A DNA stretch of 64,000 bases. Source: Pleodorina starrii. Taxonomy: Eukaryota; Chlorophyta; Chlorophyceae; Chlamydomonadales; Volvocaceae. A model generated the notes under the pieces. That model ran no database searches. It was not told the DNA's origin and worked only from the letters and a program-made list of their open reading frames with translations. The position numbers and the translations under genes were made by a program. Each line of letters begins with the position of its first letter. Positions within the stretch are counted from its first letter, which is position 1. The stretch is taken from assembly GCA_030267565.1 (NCBI GenBank), contig BRXU01000003.1, forward strand, positions 1,782,001-1,846,000, given 5' to 3'. Positions 46,401 to 58,428 of this stretch are shown here, piece after piece.

Positions 46401-48855
46401 CACCTTCCAACGCGCCCGATTGGACGGCGACGGCGGGAGAGGACGAACGCTGCGGGCGGGCCGCCGCCGCCGCCGCTGTCGGAGCAGCAGCAGCGGCAGA
46501 GGCGGCGGCGGCGGCGGCGTAGGGGTCCTGGACCGGAGAGTAGGACGCCGCCGTCACGGCCGCCGCGGCCGCGGCGGCCGTCGACGCCGCCGAGGAGCCG
46601 GCATACTGCGGGCGCGGCGACTCCTGCGGCGGCGACTGGCGCGGCGACGGCGTGTACGACATAAAGTGCGGCTGCGGGTGTCTGTACTCGAGTGGCGGCG
46701 GCGGCGGCGGCGACACCGGCGGCGCCGCCGCGCCGTCGGGCGCGACCGACACTGACACCATGAACACCCTGGTCGCGCCTCCGTCGCTGCCGTCGGCGTT
46801 GGGGTAAGGCGACACGGGGCAATCCCGCGGCGCCGGGTCGGCGTAATCCATCGCCGGGTAGTAGCGCTGAGTCGGTAAATCAGAAGCCACCGGTGCGGCC
46901 GACGGTGCGGAGGCAGAGGCGGCGGTGTAGGTGGCTCCGTCCTTCAAGAAAGTGTGGCTGTGGTGGCCCATGGACGACGACAAGTGGGCCGCGCGCTCTT
47001 GGACTGAAGAGAGGGTGCTGCGGGGATGATGAGCGCATTCGGGAAAGGCAGGGAGGGAGGGGCGCGTTTGGGTGAAAGAGGATAAAGAGTCAACAAGGCA
47101 GGGCAGGGCAGGGGAGGGGTGTGTTTGGTCGATGAGCACGGAGTTAACAGGGGAGGCAAGCAAAGGGGAGCGGCGTGTTTGGTAACACGGGGTATAACGC
47201 GAGGTTGGGGTCAGGCGGCTTCTCACTGCTCAGGGCCGCTCGGGGCCGCGTCGATGCGCTCGATCTCGCCCTAGAGGCCGCAAGAGGGGAAACAGCAAGA
47301 GAGGGTCGGGGTTTGGTGCCGCCGGGAGCAAAGCGGCAACAGCAGCCGCAGCCGGAGGCCCTTGGGGGGGGGGGAAAGACCGCGCCCACCCCGGGAGGGT
47401 ATGTGCGTACAGCAACGCACGGAGGGGGCCGAGCACAGAAGGAACAGCGGGCAAGGCGCGGAACACCGAACACCGGACACCGGGGGCTGGAGAGGCGCAG
47501 CAGGGGATTAGAATGGTCGAACCGCAGCGATGGGGGAGGCTTGGCGTGACGTTTTCGGCGTCGGGGACTTAAAGAGCGAAATGTGACGGGGGGGGCCCAC
47601 GCCGCTCCGGTCAAGAAACGGCGTGGTGCGTGGGGTTTGAATGTTTGGAGCCAAACGTGCGGCAAAAGGGGTGGAGCCTTGTTGCGGTAAGAGGTCTGGT
47701 GAGGGAGGACGCGTCCCGTTTCCCAGTCCTGTGCATCTGCGCCCACGAGGCGCCCCCAAGGAAGTATGTGCACAGGGGTGCTCATCAAGGGGTCAGGCTC
47801 GTCACAAACCCCCACACATCGCACGGCTTTGCCGCAGCGGTAACAGACACGCTGCAACCAGGCCGAGCGTGGCTGCCTGCCTCCCGACTACACGACTGCC
47901 GAAACCATGTGGAAAAAAGAAAACATGCCCCAAGGCGCTGGGCCCGTTTTCGACGCGTGGCGGCTACATATCGTGAACGAGTAAAGGGTTGAGGATAGTT
48001 GCATATTTTAGCCCACGCATTCACCGCTTCCACCCTCATACAACCCAAACATCCTTACCTGGAAACTCTCATCAACTGGGACCGCAGTGCCTCCATGCGA
48101 GCAACCAGTGTCGAGGAAAGAGTCGAAGCTTGCTGAGCCCGCGGATGCTCGGCCTCCGGCTGCCATGGGGCGCTGGGGCTGCCATGATGCCAATGGGACC
48201 CCGGGCCGGGAGGTTCCTCTTGCAGCATGGCGTCGTTCGTGGTTACTGTTTGGCTGCTTGCAAATCTGGGCGGGTGGAAGTGGTGCTGAGCGTCAGCTGG
48301 TTTTGATGCGATGCTTTTGAAGGTTATCTCTTGCGGTTCACCGTAGGCAGCTCCGATGGTCGCGTCGTGCTGATTCTTTGTATAAGCCTCCTGCAATTCA
48401 CTGCTCAGGCTCCGCTTTGCTGCGTTCGACTTGCCGGGAAAGAGGGTGTCGTCGTACAAAGGCTGCGAGGGTTTTCCAGCATGCGCCGCAGCCTCCACGC
48501 CAAAGCCGTGGTTGTATCTCCCAGGCCGGTAGGTCGGAGTGCGATCCGGCTGGTAAAAGCTTGCAGCGCGACCGATGGTGCGATGGTGCCCGTGCCGTGC
48601 TTCAAAGTTTTTACCCGATTTGGCCCTCGCTGGGAAAGGCCAGATGGAGAATGGCGGCGTCTCCCCTCCCGCGTTGCTGCCGCTTCGGAGATGAGGCGGA
48701 AGAACCTCCGCGACTGTCAGCGGCCGAACGTGGGCCAACGCCGAGTTGTCCCCGAACGTCCGCAAATGATGCCTCGGTCGATTGTCAGTGGTGACAAAAA
48801 GACGCAAGGTCCCAGCGTAATCGTCGTTGTATGTCGTGGCGAATGGCCGAGACAT
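40474..48855 (-). CDS. Unrecognised 1534-residue low-complexity protein with internal HPW repeats
   Basis: I do not recognise the family. Model: exons 48059-48855, 46404-47017, 41639-44159 and 40474-41146. All are GT-AG with matching phases, total 4605 nt, ending at the stop at 40474. Start: first ATG of the open frame at 48855 (MSRPFATTYNDDYAGTLRLF). Residues 1-265 have normal composition and look folded, ending in a predicted coiled-coil stretch (MEALRSQLMRVS) that continues across the first junction (TLSSVQERAAHL). Most of the rest is Ala/Gly/Ser/Pro-rich and probably disordered. Residues about 665-815 carry four copies of SSLDAARVHPWSGPDSVARP or a variant. Near the C-terminus are a poly-Ser tract, a poly-Gln tract and a long Glu/Asp-rich tail. 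Intron 2 is 2.2 kb. The short TTYNDDY-type N-terminus recalls some microtubule-associated flagellar proteins, which is weak inference. The join of exons 1 and 2 rests on phase and coiled-coil continuity. Confidence 0.6.
43135..43590 (-). repeat. Four-copy protein repeat inside the orphan gene exon 3
   Basis: Coding repeats read ASSIDAERVHPWSGGGG, ASSLDAARIYPWSGPDSVAR, ASSLDAARVHPWSGPDSVAR and LSSLDAARVHPWTPGGG in order. The invariant core is S-[LI]-D-A-x-R-[VI]-[HY]-P-W. Copies are about 30-70 residues apart in otherwise low-complexity sequence, which suggests selection on the motif. Confidence 0.85.
44160..46403 (-). other. Long intron 2 of the orphan gene
   Basis: The 2.2-kb gap between exon 2 (donor at 46403) and exon 3 (acceptor CGCGCAG ending at 44160). 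I find no extra in-phase exon I can support. Plus-strand frames here, such as 45135-46199, have mixed composition and no domain. A separate nested gene cannot be excluded. Confidence 0.45.
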
Positions 48856-51800
48856 GCTTCCGTTCTAAGCTTGCAAGTCTCAATGATTGGAGTTACGAGT
48901 CATGTCTGAAATACTGTGTTTAAATATTATTACCTTTGAGCCGCCATCTGTTGTTTCATGCCGTGTTGACAGTTCGGATGGTGGGCGAAGAGACAGGTCG
49001 CACAGGCAACTGACGCGGCGTCAACCGAAATAGCCGCTACTGAATCACCTAAAACTCATCAATTATGGACTCTCACATGACGTCGCTGCCTCAGCAAAGC
49101 ATGCCGGAATTTTGAGTTCGTTCAGCCGTACGGTGCTTTGCTCGGCTCCGGAGGTTTTGCGCTTTTGCCCCCTCCCGCTGACGGCCGGCGCAATGCACGG
49201 GGCGTGCGCGCCCCGCGGAGGAACGCACCTCAAAGCCCCTCCCTAACCTTCTTTGCCAAAGAGTGGGTAAATCACAAAGTTTCTGGCGCGCCGTCGTTGC
49301 TGCACCTCCACCTGACTCCACCCACGAGGGCATCCGCCTACCACTGTCTACCACTGTCTCCCACCGCCCACCACTCGCTCCCTCCTGCTCCCTTTTCCCG
49401 CCTGAAACCTCCCCTCCGATGCCCTTTTCTCCCCACTTCGAAGTGCCCCCTCCTTAAAGCTCATCACGCACCGCCGGAGCTTGGGAATTGGCCCACTGTT
49501 CACGGGCCTGCCAAGCTGCTGTTGTACGAAGGCACGCCCCGTCCGTCCGTTCCAGCCTTTGATAGCGCGCGTAACGCCGCGAGTGGCCGTGTGACGGGCG
49601 CGCAGGGAACAGCCCCGGACCTTTGCCCTCCTGCTCCCGGCTCCCTCGGCTCCCTCGGACACAAGGCAGACGGAGGAGAGGCGCATGGCACCGTGGGTTC
49701 CGTTCCAGCCTCCCAAGAGCCCAAGTGCCCGGGTACTGTTCGAGACGCAGACAGAGATGTCGCAGTGGGAAGCACACCCACCCAGCCCCCTCCCGGGTCT
49801 CTCCGGGCTGTCCGTACCCTCCCTCCCCCTCCCCCTTCCCCCCTCGCTTCGTTTCCTGTCTTGAAAAGGTACGACACCGGCTGCCTTGCGAGAGGCGTAG
49901 CCCGGGATAGATCTGAAGGCTCTGAGCGCTCCCCCCTCCCCGCCACCCCCGGGGGGTTATCCACGTATAGGCCATGGGGGGAAGGGTGTTTCGGAAAGCC
50001 GGCCCCTCGCCCCGACTGAGAGGTCCGGCGGCGATGCGGTCGCGGCTCTTCCGGTGTTGCCTAGGTAGGACATGTACGTCTGGTAGTACGTATTATCGGG
50101 TATGGTGGGTGCTCGGTGGCCTACGTCCCTCCGCTGCGGCATCGTTTTCTCCTTAACCCGACTGTGAGGACGGTCGGGTGGGCGTGTTTCGGGGCGGCGG
50201 GGGGAAAGGGGGATGGGATGGGAGGGAAGGGGCCACCTCCCTCTCCTCCCTGTCCTCCCCCTCCTCCCACCTTATCCGTCTTCCCTTACTTTCCTTTCCT
50301 CTTACACGCCGTCCCCATCGGCCCACAGAGCCTCGACCTCCCCTCTCCTCTCCCCTCCTCTCCCCTCCGCTGACCTCCTCCTCCTCCTCCTCCACTGCCA
50401 TCTGTTCTGACTGACGGACTGACTGACTGATCCACCGAACCCCAGCGCAGCAGCGGTCACGCCCGCCATCCTTAACGACCCGCCGACCCGACAGACACAC
50501 AGACACAACACAGCACAGCACACAAGGGAGTGCGCAAGCACTTTGCTCGCTGCGCGGTCTCGCAAAGCGCGCGCGCGCACGCCTTCCCCCCCATACACAC
50601 CATCCATACAAGGCTGCTACCGGTAGTACGGCTGCACATCGGTCAAAAGGCAGTCGTACCTGCCGTACCCAGATGATGACTTTGTTTATAAAGACCGCAG
50701 CGGCTCGGCTCGCAGCGCGCTCCCGTCGTACTGTACGACGGTTCCCCCCCTTCCTCCCTCCCCCGGGGTACATGTTTGCGCATTCGAGGGCGCAAGGGCC
50801 TCCCAACCCCCAACCCCTCAGCCTTCCGCACAATCAGGCACACGCCAAATATGAAAACGCAAGCACGAAATCCCAATCGCAATTGCAATCCCAAACGCAA
50901 TCGCATTAAAGGTACCGTAAGCGCACGTGCACGTAAATGCTGGTGGACTTGAATTTTATATGGTCCGAATAACAGCAGCGAGGGTACCGTACATAGTTGT
51001 GCGCGGGAGAAGCGTGAGGCATGTGAGGCATATACCTCGAGGAGGAGGAGGAGGAGGAGGAGATGCGGACCAAAGTGTTCGCAGACGCTCTTGCGCCCCC
51101 GCCTCCGCCCCCGCCGCGCCGCCGCCGCGCTCGAGCGTTTCGCGTTGGCGTCTGTCTCTTGTCAACTGACCCGACAGACCCACATACCCAGAACAATCAG
51201 ACCCGCGGGTCAGACAGCAGCAGAGGCGCCCGCCCGCTGCCCGTCCATCTGTCCTCTACGCGCCGCCCCCGCCCCCCACCCCACCCCACCCGCCCAGACT
51301 GCAAGCCTCGATACACAACCGCAAACCACCAACCGCCAACGGCAACGGCATCAACCAACCAACCGCCGCAAGGTTCCGTTCGCGATCGCGAGCACACGTC
51401 TCATCCGATTGCTGCACTCCAAAAGTTGAAACGCTGCTCTCAAACTGCCCCTCCTCAAACCGTCCTCCTCCTCCTCTCCCTCCTCCTCCTTCTCTACCTC
51501 CGCCTCCTCCTCCTCCGCCGCCGCCGGCGTCCTCTTCCCTTCTTTCTTTCCCCCAGCTTCCCCCTCCTCGTCTCCATTCACCACTCGGGACAGCCGCCGC
51601 TGAGTACGGCAGCTAAGGGGGGGGGCAGCGCGGCGCACGGTTGCCACCAGTAAAGGTGGTTGGCGGTTGGCGGTTGAAAGCGGCGAGGACCGGACCGGAC
51701 CGAATGAATGCGACGCTACGGCGGCTGACGGTGGTGGCCAAGCCCCCGGGTGTGTGCGTGTGTGTTTGTGTGTGGCCCCGCGGATCTCCCCTAGGAAGCC

Positions 51801-52474
51801 CCCCCCAAAAAGCACCATCACCAGCAACAAAAAGTGGAAGCGGCTCGACGGTCTCTCGCCGATGGGCGCATTGGCCGTCGGCACGGCCACCGCGTCCGCA
51901 GGCGCCGCCGCCCCATCGGCCAATGCGCCGCTCGACGAGTGACGAGTGACGAGCGACGATTGACGAGTGGCGAGCGACGAGTGACGCGCGACGCGCAACG
52001 CGCGACGGAAGGTTGGCGCTCGACGGAACGACGAGAAGGCTGACGGCGGCGGCAGTGGCGACAGTGGCGGCAGCGATGTCGAGTGCATATTATTCTTATC
52101 ATCGGATGTTTGCCGTACAGCTGCCGTACGATGGCAGCCACAATCAACGCTGTTTGTTGGTGTTGGCCATGAACATACATCCGTAGCGTACCGATGACTT
52201 GACTGATAGCTTTATTGACTACTTCTACATGTGTGTGTAGATATGTATATATGGGTACGTGCCGCGCCCCTTGCGCTGAGCCACACCTTGAGACCACCCA
52301 ACTGGCTATCAGCCGCCCCGTAAACGCCCGCCCGCCTGTCGGGTCGTGAGTGCATAAGAACTAACAAACAAACTGAGAGGGTGCGCCCCTGCAGCAGCAG
52401 CAAACGGAGGCGGATATCATATCCCACTCTGCGACTGCTGTACAAGTGTACGGACGTCGGCGGCGCTGCGTCGT

Positions 52475-52509
<35 letters not shown>

Positions 52510-52523
52510 CGTCCGTCCCCCGG
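48856..52523. other. Intergenic region upstream of the orphan gene
   Basis: The stretch lies between the orphan gene start codon and the stop of the monooxygenase/low-complexity gene. No frame is convincing. It holds a family A fragment (49957-49973) and a reversed family D copy (50114-50152). Degenerate GACGAGTGACGAGCGACG repeats lie at 51935-52015. An AT-richer stretch lies near 48900-49080, just upstream of the orphan gene start. Confidence 0.5.
51935..52020 (+). repeat. Degenerate GACGAGTG short tandem repeat
   Basis: A run of GACGAGTGACGAGTGACGAG-type units that decays into GACGCGCGACGCGCAACGCG. It is intergenic and does not look like an exon. Confidence 0.75.
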
Positions 52524-52705
52524 TCAGCCCGTCGGCGGCGCCGCCGGCGCAGCCGGCGCCGACGCGTACAACTCCAGCGGCGCCGCCACGGGGGGGTTGT
52601 ACAGTACGACAGACCGACGGGATGTCGTACGGCCAAAGAGCGCGGCTGCAAGCTCCGCTGGCGGCGCCTCCAGCGGCGACACCACGGCCGTACTCGCACA
52701 CGAGC

Positions 52706-52736
<31 letters not shown>

Positions 52737-55116
52737 GCCGGCGAACGCCGCCACCGTCACCGCCACCGGCGGCGGCGGCGGCGGCAGCGCGACCGCCTCG
52801 TTGTCTTCCTCCACCATGGCAATGTATCCGCCCGCATACGCGCCCTCATTGCTTCGCCGCTTGCTACTGCTCATCATCCGACGCAGCAGCCGCGCTGGCG
52901 TTACGCCGCCGCCCTCGCTGCTGCCGCTCGGCAGGCGGCTGCCGCCGCCGCCGCCGCCGCCGTCGGCGACGGATCCCGTCTGCGACTTGTTGCCCGTCGT
53001 TGTCGCCGCCGCCAGCTGTACGGCACTCGGCGGCGGGCTGCTTGGAACCGCCATGAGCAAGCCGCCCAGGCGTTTCAGCGACTTGGCGACGCCGCCGCCG
53101 CTGTCCCAGCTCGTACGACTGTCGCCGCCGCCGCCGCCGCCGCCGCTGTTGTTGCCGAGCAGGCTCAGCCGACCGCCAGCGACGACGACGTTGGGCGACG
53201 TCGCGCGACGTGGCACGGTAGCAGCAGCGGCGGCGGCGGCGGCGCCGCCGCCGCCGCCGCTGCTGGCGGCGGCGTGCACCGCGGCGTGCGGTGGTACGGC
53301 AGCGGCGGCGCCGTCGGATGCCACGCCATTGTGTGACTGACTGGCTGCGATGAGCTTGGCGAGCATGGGCGACTCGTGGGCGGGCGATGGATTCGGAGCG
53401 CCGTACATTGTGCAAGATCTGCAATGGGAGGCCCCACATGCAATGGAGGAGGTTTGAAAGGGAGCAGGCGGTTTCAAATGGTCGTTGCGGTTTGTGGCGG
53501 TTTGTGGCGATTTGCGGCGGTGCGGCCGGCGCACCAAATCACCAAATCATGTAAAAAATAAAACTCGGGGCTGCACCCGGCAGGAACCTGGGGGCAGGTC
53601 CGGTATCCGTACAAGTCGAACAAACGCGCGTAAGTGAGCGCAGGCGCGCGCGAAAGGGAGTGAGTGCAGGCGCGCGCGAAAGCGAGTGAGTGCAGGCGCG
53701 CGCGAAAGCGAGTGAGTGCAGGCGCGCGCGAAAGCGAGTGAGTGCAGGCGCGCGCGAAAGCGAGTGAGTGCAGGCGCGCGCGAAAGCGAGTGAGTGCAGG
53801 CGCGCGCGAAAGCGAGTGAGTGCAGGCGCGCGCGAAAGCGAGTGAGTGCAGGCGCGAGCGAAAACGAGTGAGTGCAGGCGACGTCAGTGTAGAGCACATC
53901 AGTGTGTGTGGGGGGTAATAAGAACGGCCCGGGGGGGGGGCGGGTTACGGACGGCCCAGGACGCCCCCCTCTCGGGGGACCCTACCCCCCGTGATTTACC
54001 TTCGCGCCCTGGCCGCCATAGCCAGCGCGGCAAAGGCGCTCCGCGCGCTCTCAGACTGCAGCCGCAGCTCCTTCGCCGCCGCCACCGCCGCCGACCAATG
54101 CATCCGCGCGCCGCCGCCGCCGCCGCCGCCGATCTCGCCAATGTCGTCGACAAAGCCGCTGCCGCCGCCGCCGCTGCTGCTGCCGCCGCCGTCGGTCGTG
54201 GCGGGGCGGCGGAACGCACCTCCGGCGTCGGCATCGGCGGCGTCGGCGGCGCCGCCGGCGCCGTTCTGGCTGGCGGCGGTTGCGGCGCCGCCGCCGCCAT
54301 CGCCGCTGCCCCGCGGGGATTTTGCGAGTGGGGCGGCAGCATCGGAGGGAGGCGGCGGGCACTGCGCCGCCGCCGCCGCCGCCGTCGACATCGCCGCAAC
54401 GAAGCGACTGGCGTCGCGCGGCTCCCGAACCGGCGCCATGGCGGGTCCACTCGGCTGCACACCCGCCCCCAACAACACCGGCCCGCTGCCGCTGCCGGTG
54501 CCCGTCGGCGGCCCGCCGCCGCCGCCGCCGCCGCCAGGGGCGAGCAGCACAGACATGAGCTGCGCGTCGGGAATGCCGCCGCCGCCACCGCCGCCGGCGG
54601 CGGCGGCGGCGGCGGCGGCCGAGCCGCGGGAGACTGGGCCGCTGCTGCCGTCGTCGGCGAAGCCGGCTCGTCGCGCGTTGAAGAAGCTGCCGCCGGCATT
54701 GCCGCCGACGTTGGGGTTCGAGAGGCCGCTCTCCGACGGTCTGTCGCCGCCGCTGGCCAGGTTGCGGCGGCTGATCAAGGCGGCGCGAAGGACGCCGGCG
54801 GCGCGCTGCGGCGGCGCCACCACCGCCCGAGACAGCTGACGGAGCGTCATGTCCCAGCTGCCGCCGCCGTCGAAGCCGCCGCCGCCGCCACCGCCGCCGG
54901 CGGTGTGAGGCAGCGCGTTCGTGGCCGATACGTGCGTGCCGAACGGCGACGACGACAGCATGCCGCCGCCGGCGGCGGCGGCGGCGGCGCCGCCGCCGCC
55001 GCGCCCAAACGCCGGCGAGACGCTCGCGACGTTTGGCGTCCTGCCGTACCCTTCCGACTGCATGGACGAACCGTACCCCGCGGTGGTGTTGGATCGCCGG
55101 GGGGCGGCGGCGGCGG

Positions 55117-55147
<31 letters not shown>

Positions 55148-55470
55148 GGCGGTGAAACTGGCGTTGCTGGCGCACGACTGGTTGACACCGCCGTCGTCAT
55201 CGCCGCCGCCGACCACCATCAGCGCCGACATTGACAACCGACCGCCGCCGCCGCCGCCGCCGTCGTCGTCGTCCGCCTCCCCGCCGCTTCCGCCGCCGCC
55301 GCCATTGTCCGTCGAGCCGCCGACCACCACGACCCCCGGCGGCAGCTCGCCGCAGCCGTCCCCCTCCTCTTCCTCGCTCACCCGCATCGGTCGCATAGCG
55401 CCCAGGCGACTCGTGGCCGCGAAGTGCGGATGCAGCGACGTCGTGTGGTGGTGGTGGGAGACGTAACCAC

Positions 55471-55512
<42 letters not shown>

Positions 55513-58384
55513 CGCCGCCGCCGGCTCCGCCGGCTCCGCCGGCGGACGGCTGCAGAAAGAACGGACGCAGCGGCGCCGGGTGGTGGGCGGCGCCGCCGCC
55601 GCCGCCGCTGCTGGCGCCACCGGCGGCGGCCATGGCCGCCGCCATGGCGGCGGCGGCGGCGGAGGCGCGCGCTGCGTGATTGAGGTTGGCGGGCTTCATG
55701 TCCGCCATATTGGTGAGACTCATTCTGGGCGGGACGGGGAGGGGGAGGGAAAGGAGAGGGGAGGAAAAGGGGAGGGGAGGGTTGAGAAGGGAAATGCGGG
55801 CGGGGGGCAGGGGGCTGGGGGGATTCAGGGAGTGATTCAGGGGCTGGGGGGAAGTGGGCGGGGGTTAATGGATGAGGTACCCTGGAGGCTTGAGGGGCGA
55901 GGTACCCATGCGACCAAGCTGGGAGGCAGGCGAAGGGATATGGTAGCAGGGTTCAGAGGTGAACAAGGGGGTTTGGGGGGGGGCGGGGAGGTGGAGGCGG
56001 CGGGGCGGGGCGCGGGGGCGGTGGGTTTGCGAGGGAGTCAGTGAGCGACGGGGAAGCCGGTGCCGGCGCCGGCGAGCGGTCGGCAGTTGTACGTACGGCA
56101 ACCCGGGGCCACGACCTTTGCGTGCCTTGACCGCGTGTCTTGTCGTACAGCACGAATGCCAACCGCCAACCGTCTCACCGAAACGTCGGCGCCGCCGTCA
56201 TCCGCGCCGCGTAGCGCTCCAACGCCGACGACGCGTTATTGACGCTGCCGCCGCCACCACCGCCGCCACCGCCGCCGCCACCGCCTCCGCCCGGCGGCGC
56301 CGCCGCCGGCGCGGTCCCGTACGACCGAAGTTGGCTTCCGCCGCCTCCGCCGCCGCCGCCTCCAGGCCTGTTCCCGGCATCGGCGACCGAGTCACCGGAC
56401 ATGCGAGTGGGATGGACCTCCCGGGTCCGACGCGCGCCGCCGCCGCCGCCGCCGTCGGCGGCGGCGGCGAAGCGGGTGCCGGTGCCGCTTCGGTGCGGCG
56501 GCGATCCGTTGCTGCGCGGCGAGCTGGCGCTCCGGGTCAGTGCGGGCGCCGCCGTCGTCCCCGGGCCGAACGAGGCGGACGGCTGCAGCGCGAATGGCGA
56601 CTGTTGGCGAAGGCGGTTGTGACCCATGGGTCGAGCGACGGGCGACGGGCGACGGGCGAGGGGGGCCGGGAGCGGGGGCCGGGAGCGGGGGGCGGGCGAG
56701 GGGCGGGTCACGACGTGCGGGAGGGACATGTGCGCCTGTGGGCAATGCAATGAGAGGAACACGTGCGCCGGGGTTTCCACAGCCGCCTGCTGCACAACCG
56801 CGCCCGTGCCGCCACACATCCAAATCGGGTGCAAACCCTAAGACCCTAAAACCCTCACTTTCAATTGCGATTGCGATACCCCATTGGCGTCGAGGAGCAG
56901 AGAGGGGTCAGAGGGGGCAGAGGGAGAGCAACGGACTCACCTTGTAACCGGCGGCAGAGGCGGTGGCGGCCCCTATCCGACCGGCGCCCGTCGTGCCGCC
57001 GCCGGCGTGGTCGCCCGCCACCGCCGCCACCTTGCCGTCGGGGCCGCTGGCCCCGGCGGCGCCGCCGCCATCACCGCCGCCGCCGCCGTCGCTGGCCTGC
57101 CCCTCCCGCCCCTTGCCGCCGCCGGGCATGTATCCGTACTCGTCGTCATCGTCGTCGTACTCGTCGTACTCCGCATCCTCGTCATCGTACTCGTCGACAT
57201 CATCGCCGTCGAGTGTCGATCTGTCGGCCGTCAGCCGCCGCCGCCGTCGCCGCGACGAAGCCGTCGCCGACGAGGCCGCCGCGATGCGCGAGCGCGCGCC
57301 GCCGCCGCCGCCGCCTTCGCGCCCGCCGCGATCCGACATCATCGCGTCGAGCGAGCCCTCGAAGCAGCCCGGCGGCGTTCCGATGAAATCCTCCGACTCG
57401 TCCAAAAAGTCCGAGGTTCGTCTGGCGCTGACGCGGCCGGCGCTGCGCGCCGCCGTACTGGATCCAGCGCGTACGGCAATGGATCCCGAGGCGGCGGCGC
57501 CGACGGAGCCCCCAGAATGGGGCCCTGACGCGCCGTCGGCGCCGCTGGCGGCAGCGGCGGCGGCGTGGCGCGTCGTGACGAGTCGTACTAGGTTGCGCGA
57601 GGCGGCCTTGCCGGCGACGCCGGCGGCGGCGGCGCCGCCGCCACCGCCGGCACGGGAAGCCGAGTGTGAGCGCGAGTGTGGTGATGATGAGGATGCTCGA
57701 GTGCAGGTAGCCACGACATTATTAGATTCAGAGCTTGCTGCGGATGGGCAAGAAGCTGCCTCGTCGTCGGCGTTCGCGACGAAGCCGGCGGAGGCGTACC
57801 GCAGCAGCGGCGGCGCCGCCGCCGCCGCCGCGCCGCCGCCGCCGCTACCGCCTTCCGTGCTGGGCCCGAACCGGACAGTGTCTGACGCCCCCGCGGCCTC
57901 CGCCCTCGCTGCACACGCTGCACCGCCGCCGCCGCCGCCGTCGCCGCCGCCGCCGTCGGCCTCTGAAATCTCCGGGGATTCGATCCAGGGAGGGGGCCCA
58001 GCCGCCGCCGCCGTCGCCCCCGCTGCCAGCGCCGCCGCAAGCGCTGGCGTCACGAACGACGGCGCGCCGCTGACTGAGCGCGCCGACGCGGGTCGCCGTG
58101 ACGGCCGTCGAGCATCACCTCCACCGCCGTCGCCGCCGCCGCCGCCGCCGCCGGCGGTTGAGGCCGCCGTTGAGGCCGCGGCGGCGTCATTTCGCGACGA
58201 CATCACCTCCTCCGCCTCCGCTTCCGCTTCCGCCGCAAGGGAGCCCTGACGCCGCCGCCGCAGCGCCTCCGATGAAGATGACTCTCTTCCGTCGCCGGCG
58301 CCGGCGGCGGCGGCGGCGGCCTCCGACGCCGCCGGCTCGCCGCCGGTGTCGCCACTCCCTTGCCGCCGCGAGCGGCTCATCACG

Positions 58385-58428
<44 letters not shown>

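Noticed and set aside
47144..47857. A 237-codon minus-strand frame between exons 1 and 2 of the orphan gene.
   Set aside because: It does not join in phase to either flanking exon with good splice sites, and its composition differs from both.
49138..50019. A 293-codon plus-strand open frame in the 48.9-52.5 kb intergenic region.
   Set aside because: It overlaps a family A repeat fragment, has no recognisable domain and ends in Pro-rich low complexity.
53641..53890. CRISPR-like appearance of the 26-bp array.
   Set aside because: Units are directly adjacent with no unique spacers, and the context is a eukaryotic intron.
54051..55175. Long arginine-rich frames on both strands over the 52.5-58.8 kb exons.
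   Set aside because: Shadows of the poly-Ala/poly-Gly coding frames. Only the chosen frame gives matching splice phases at every junction.
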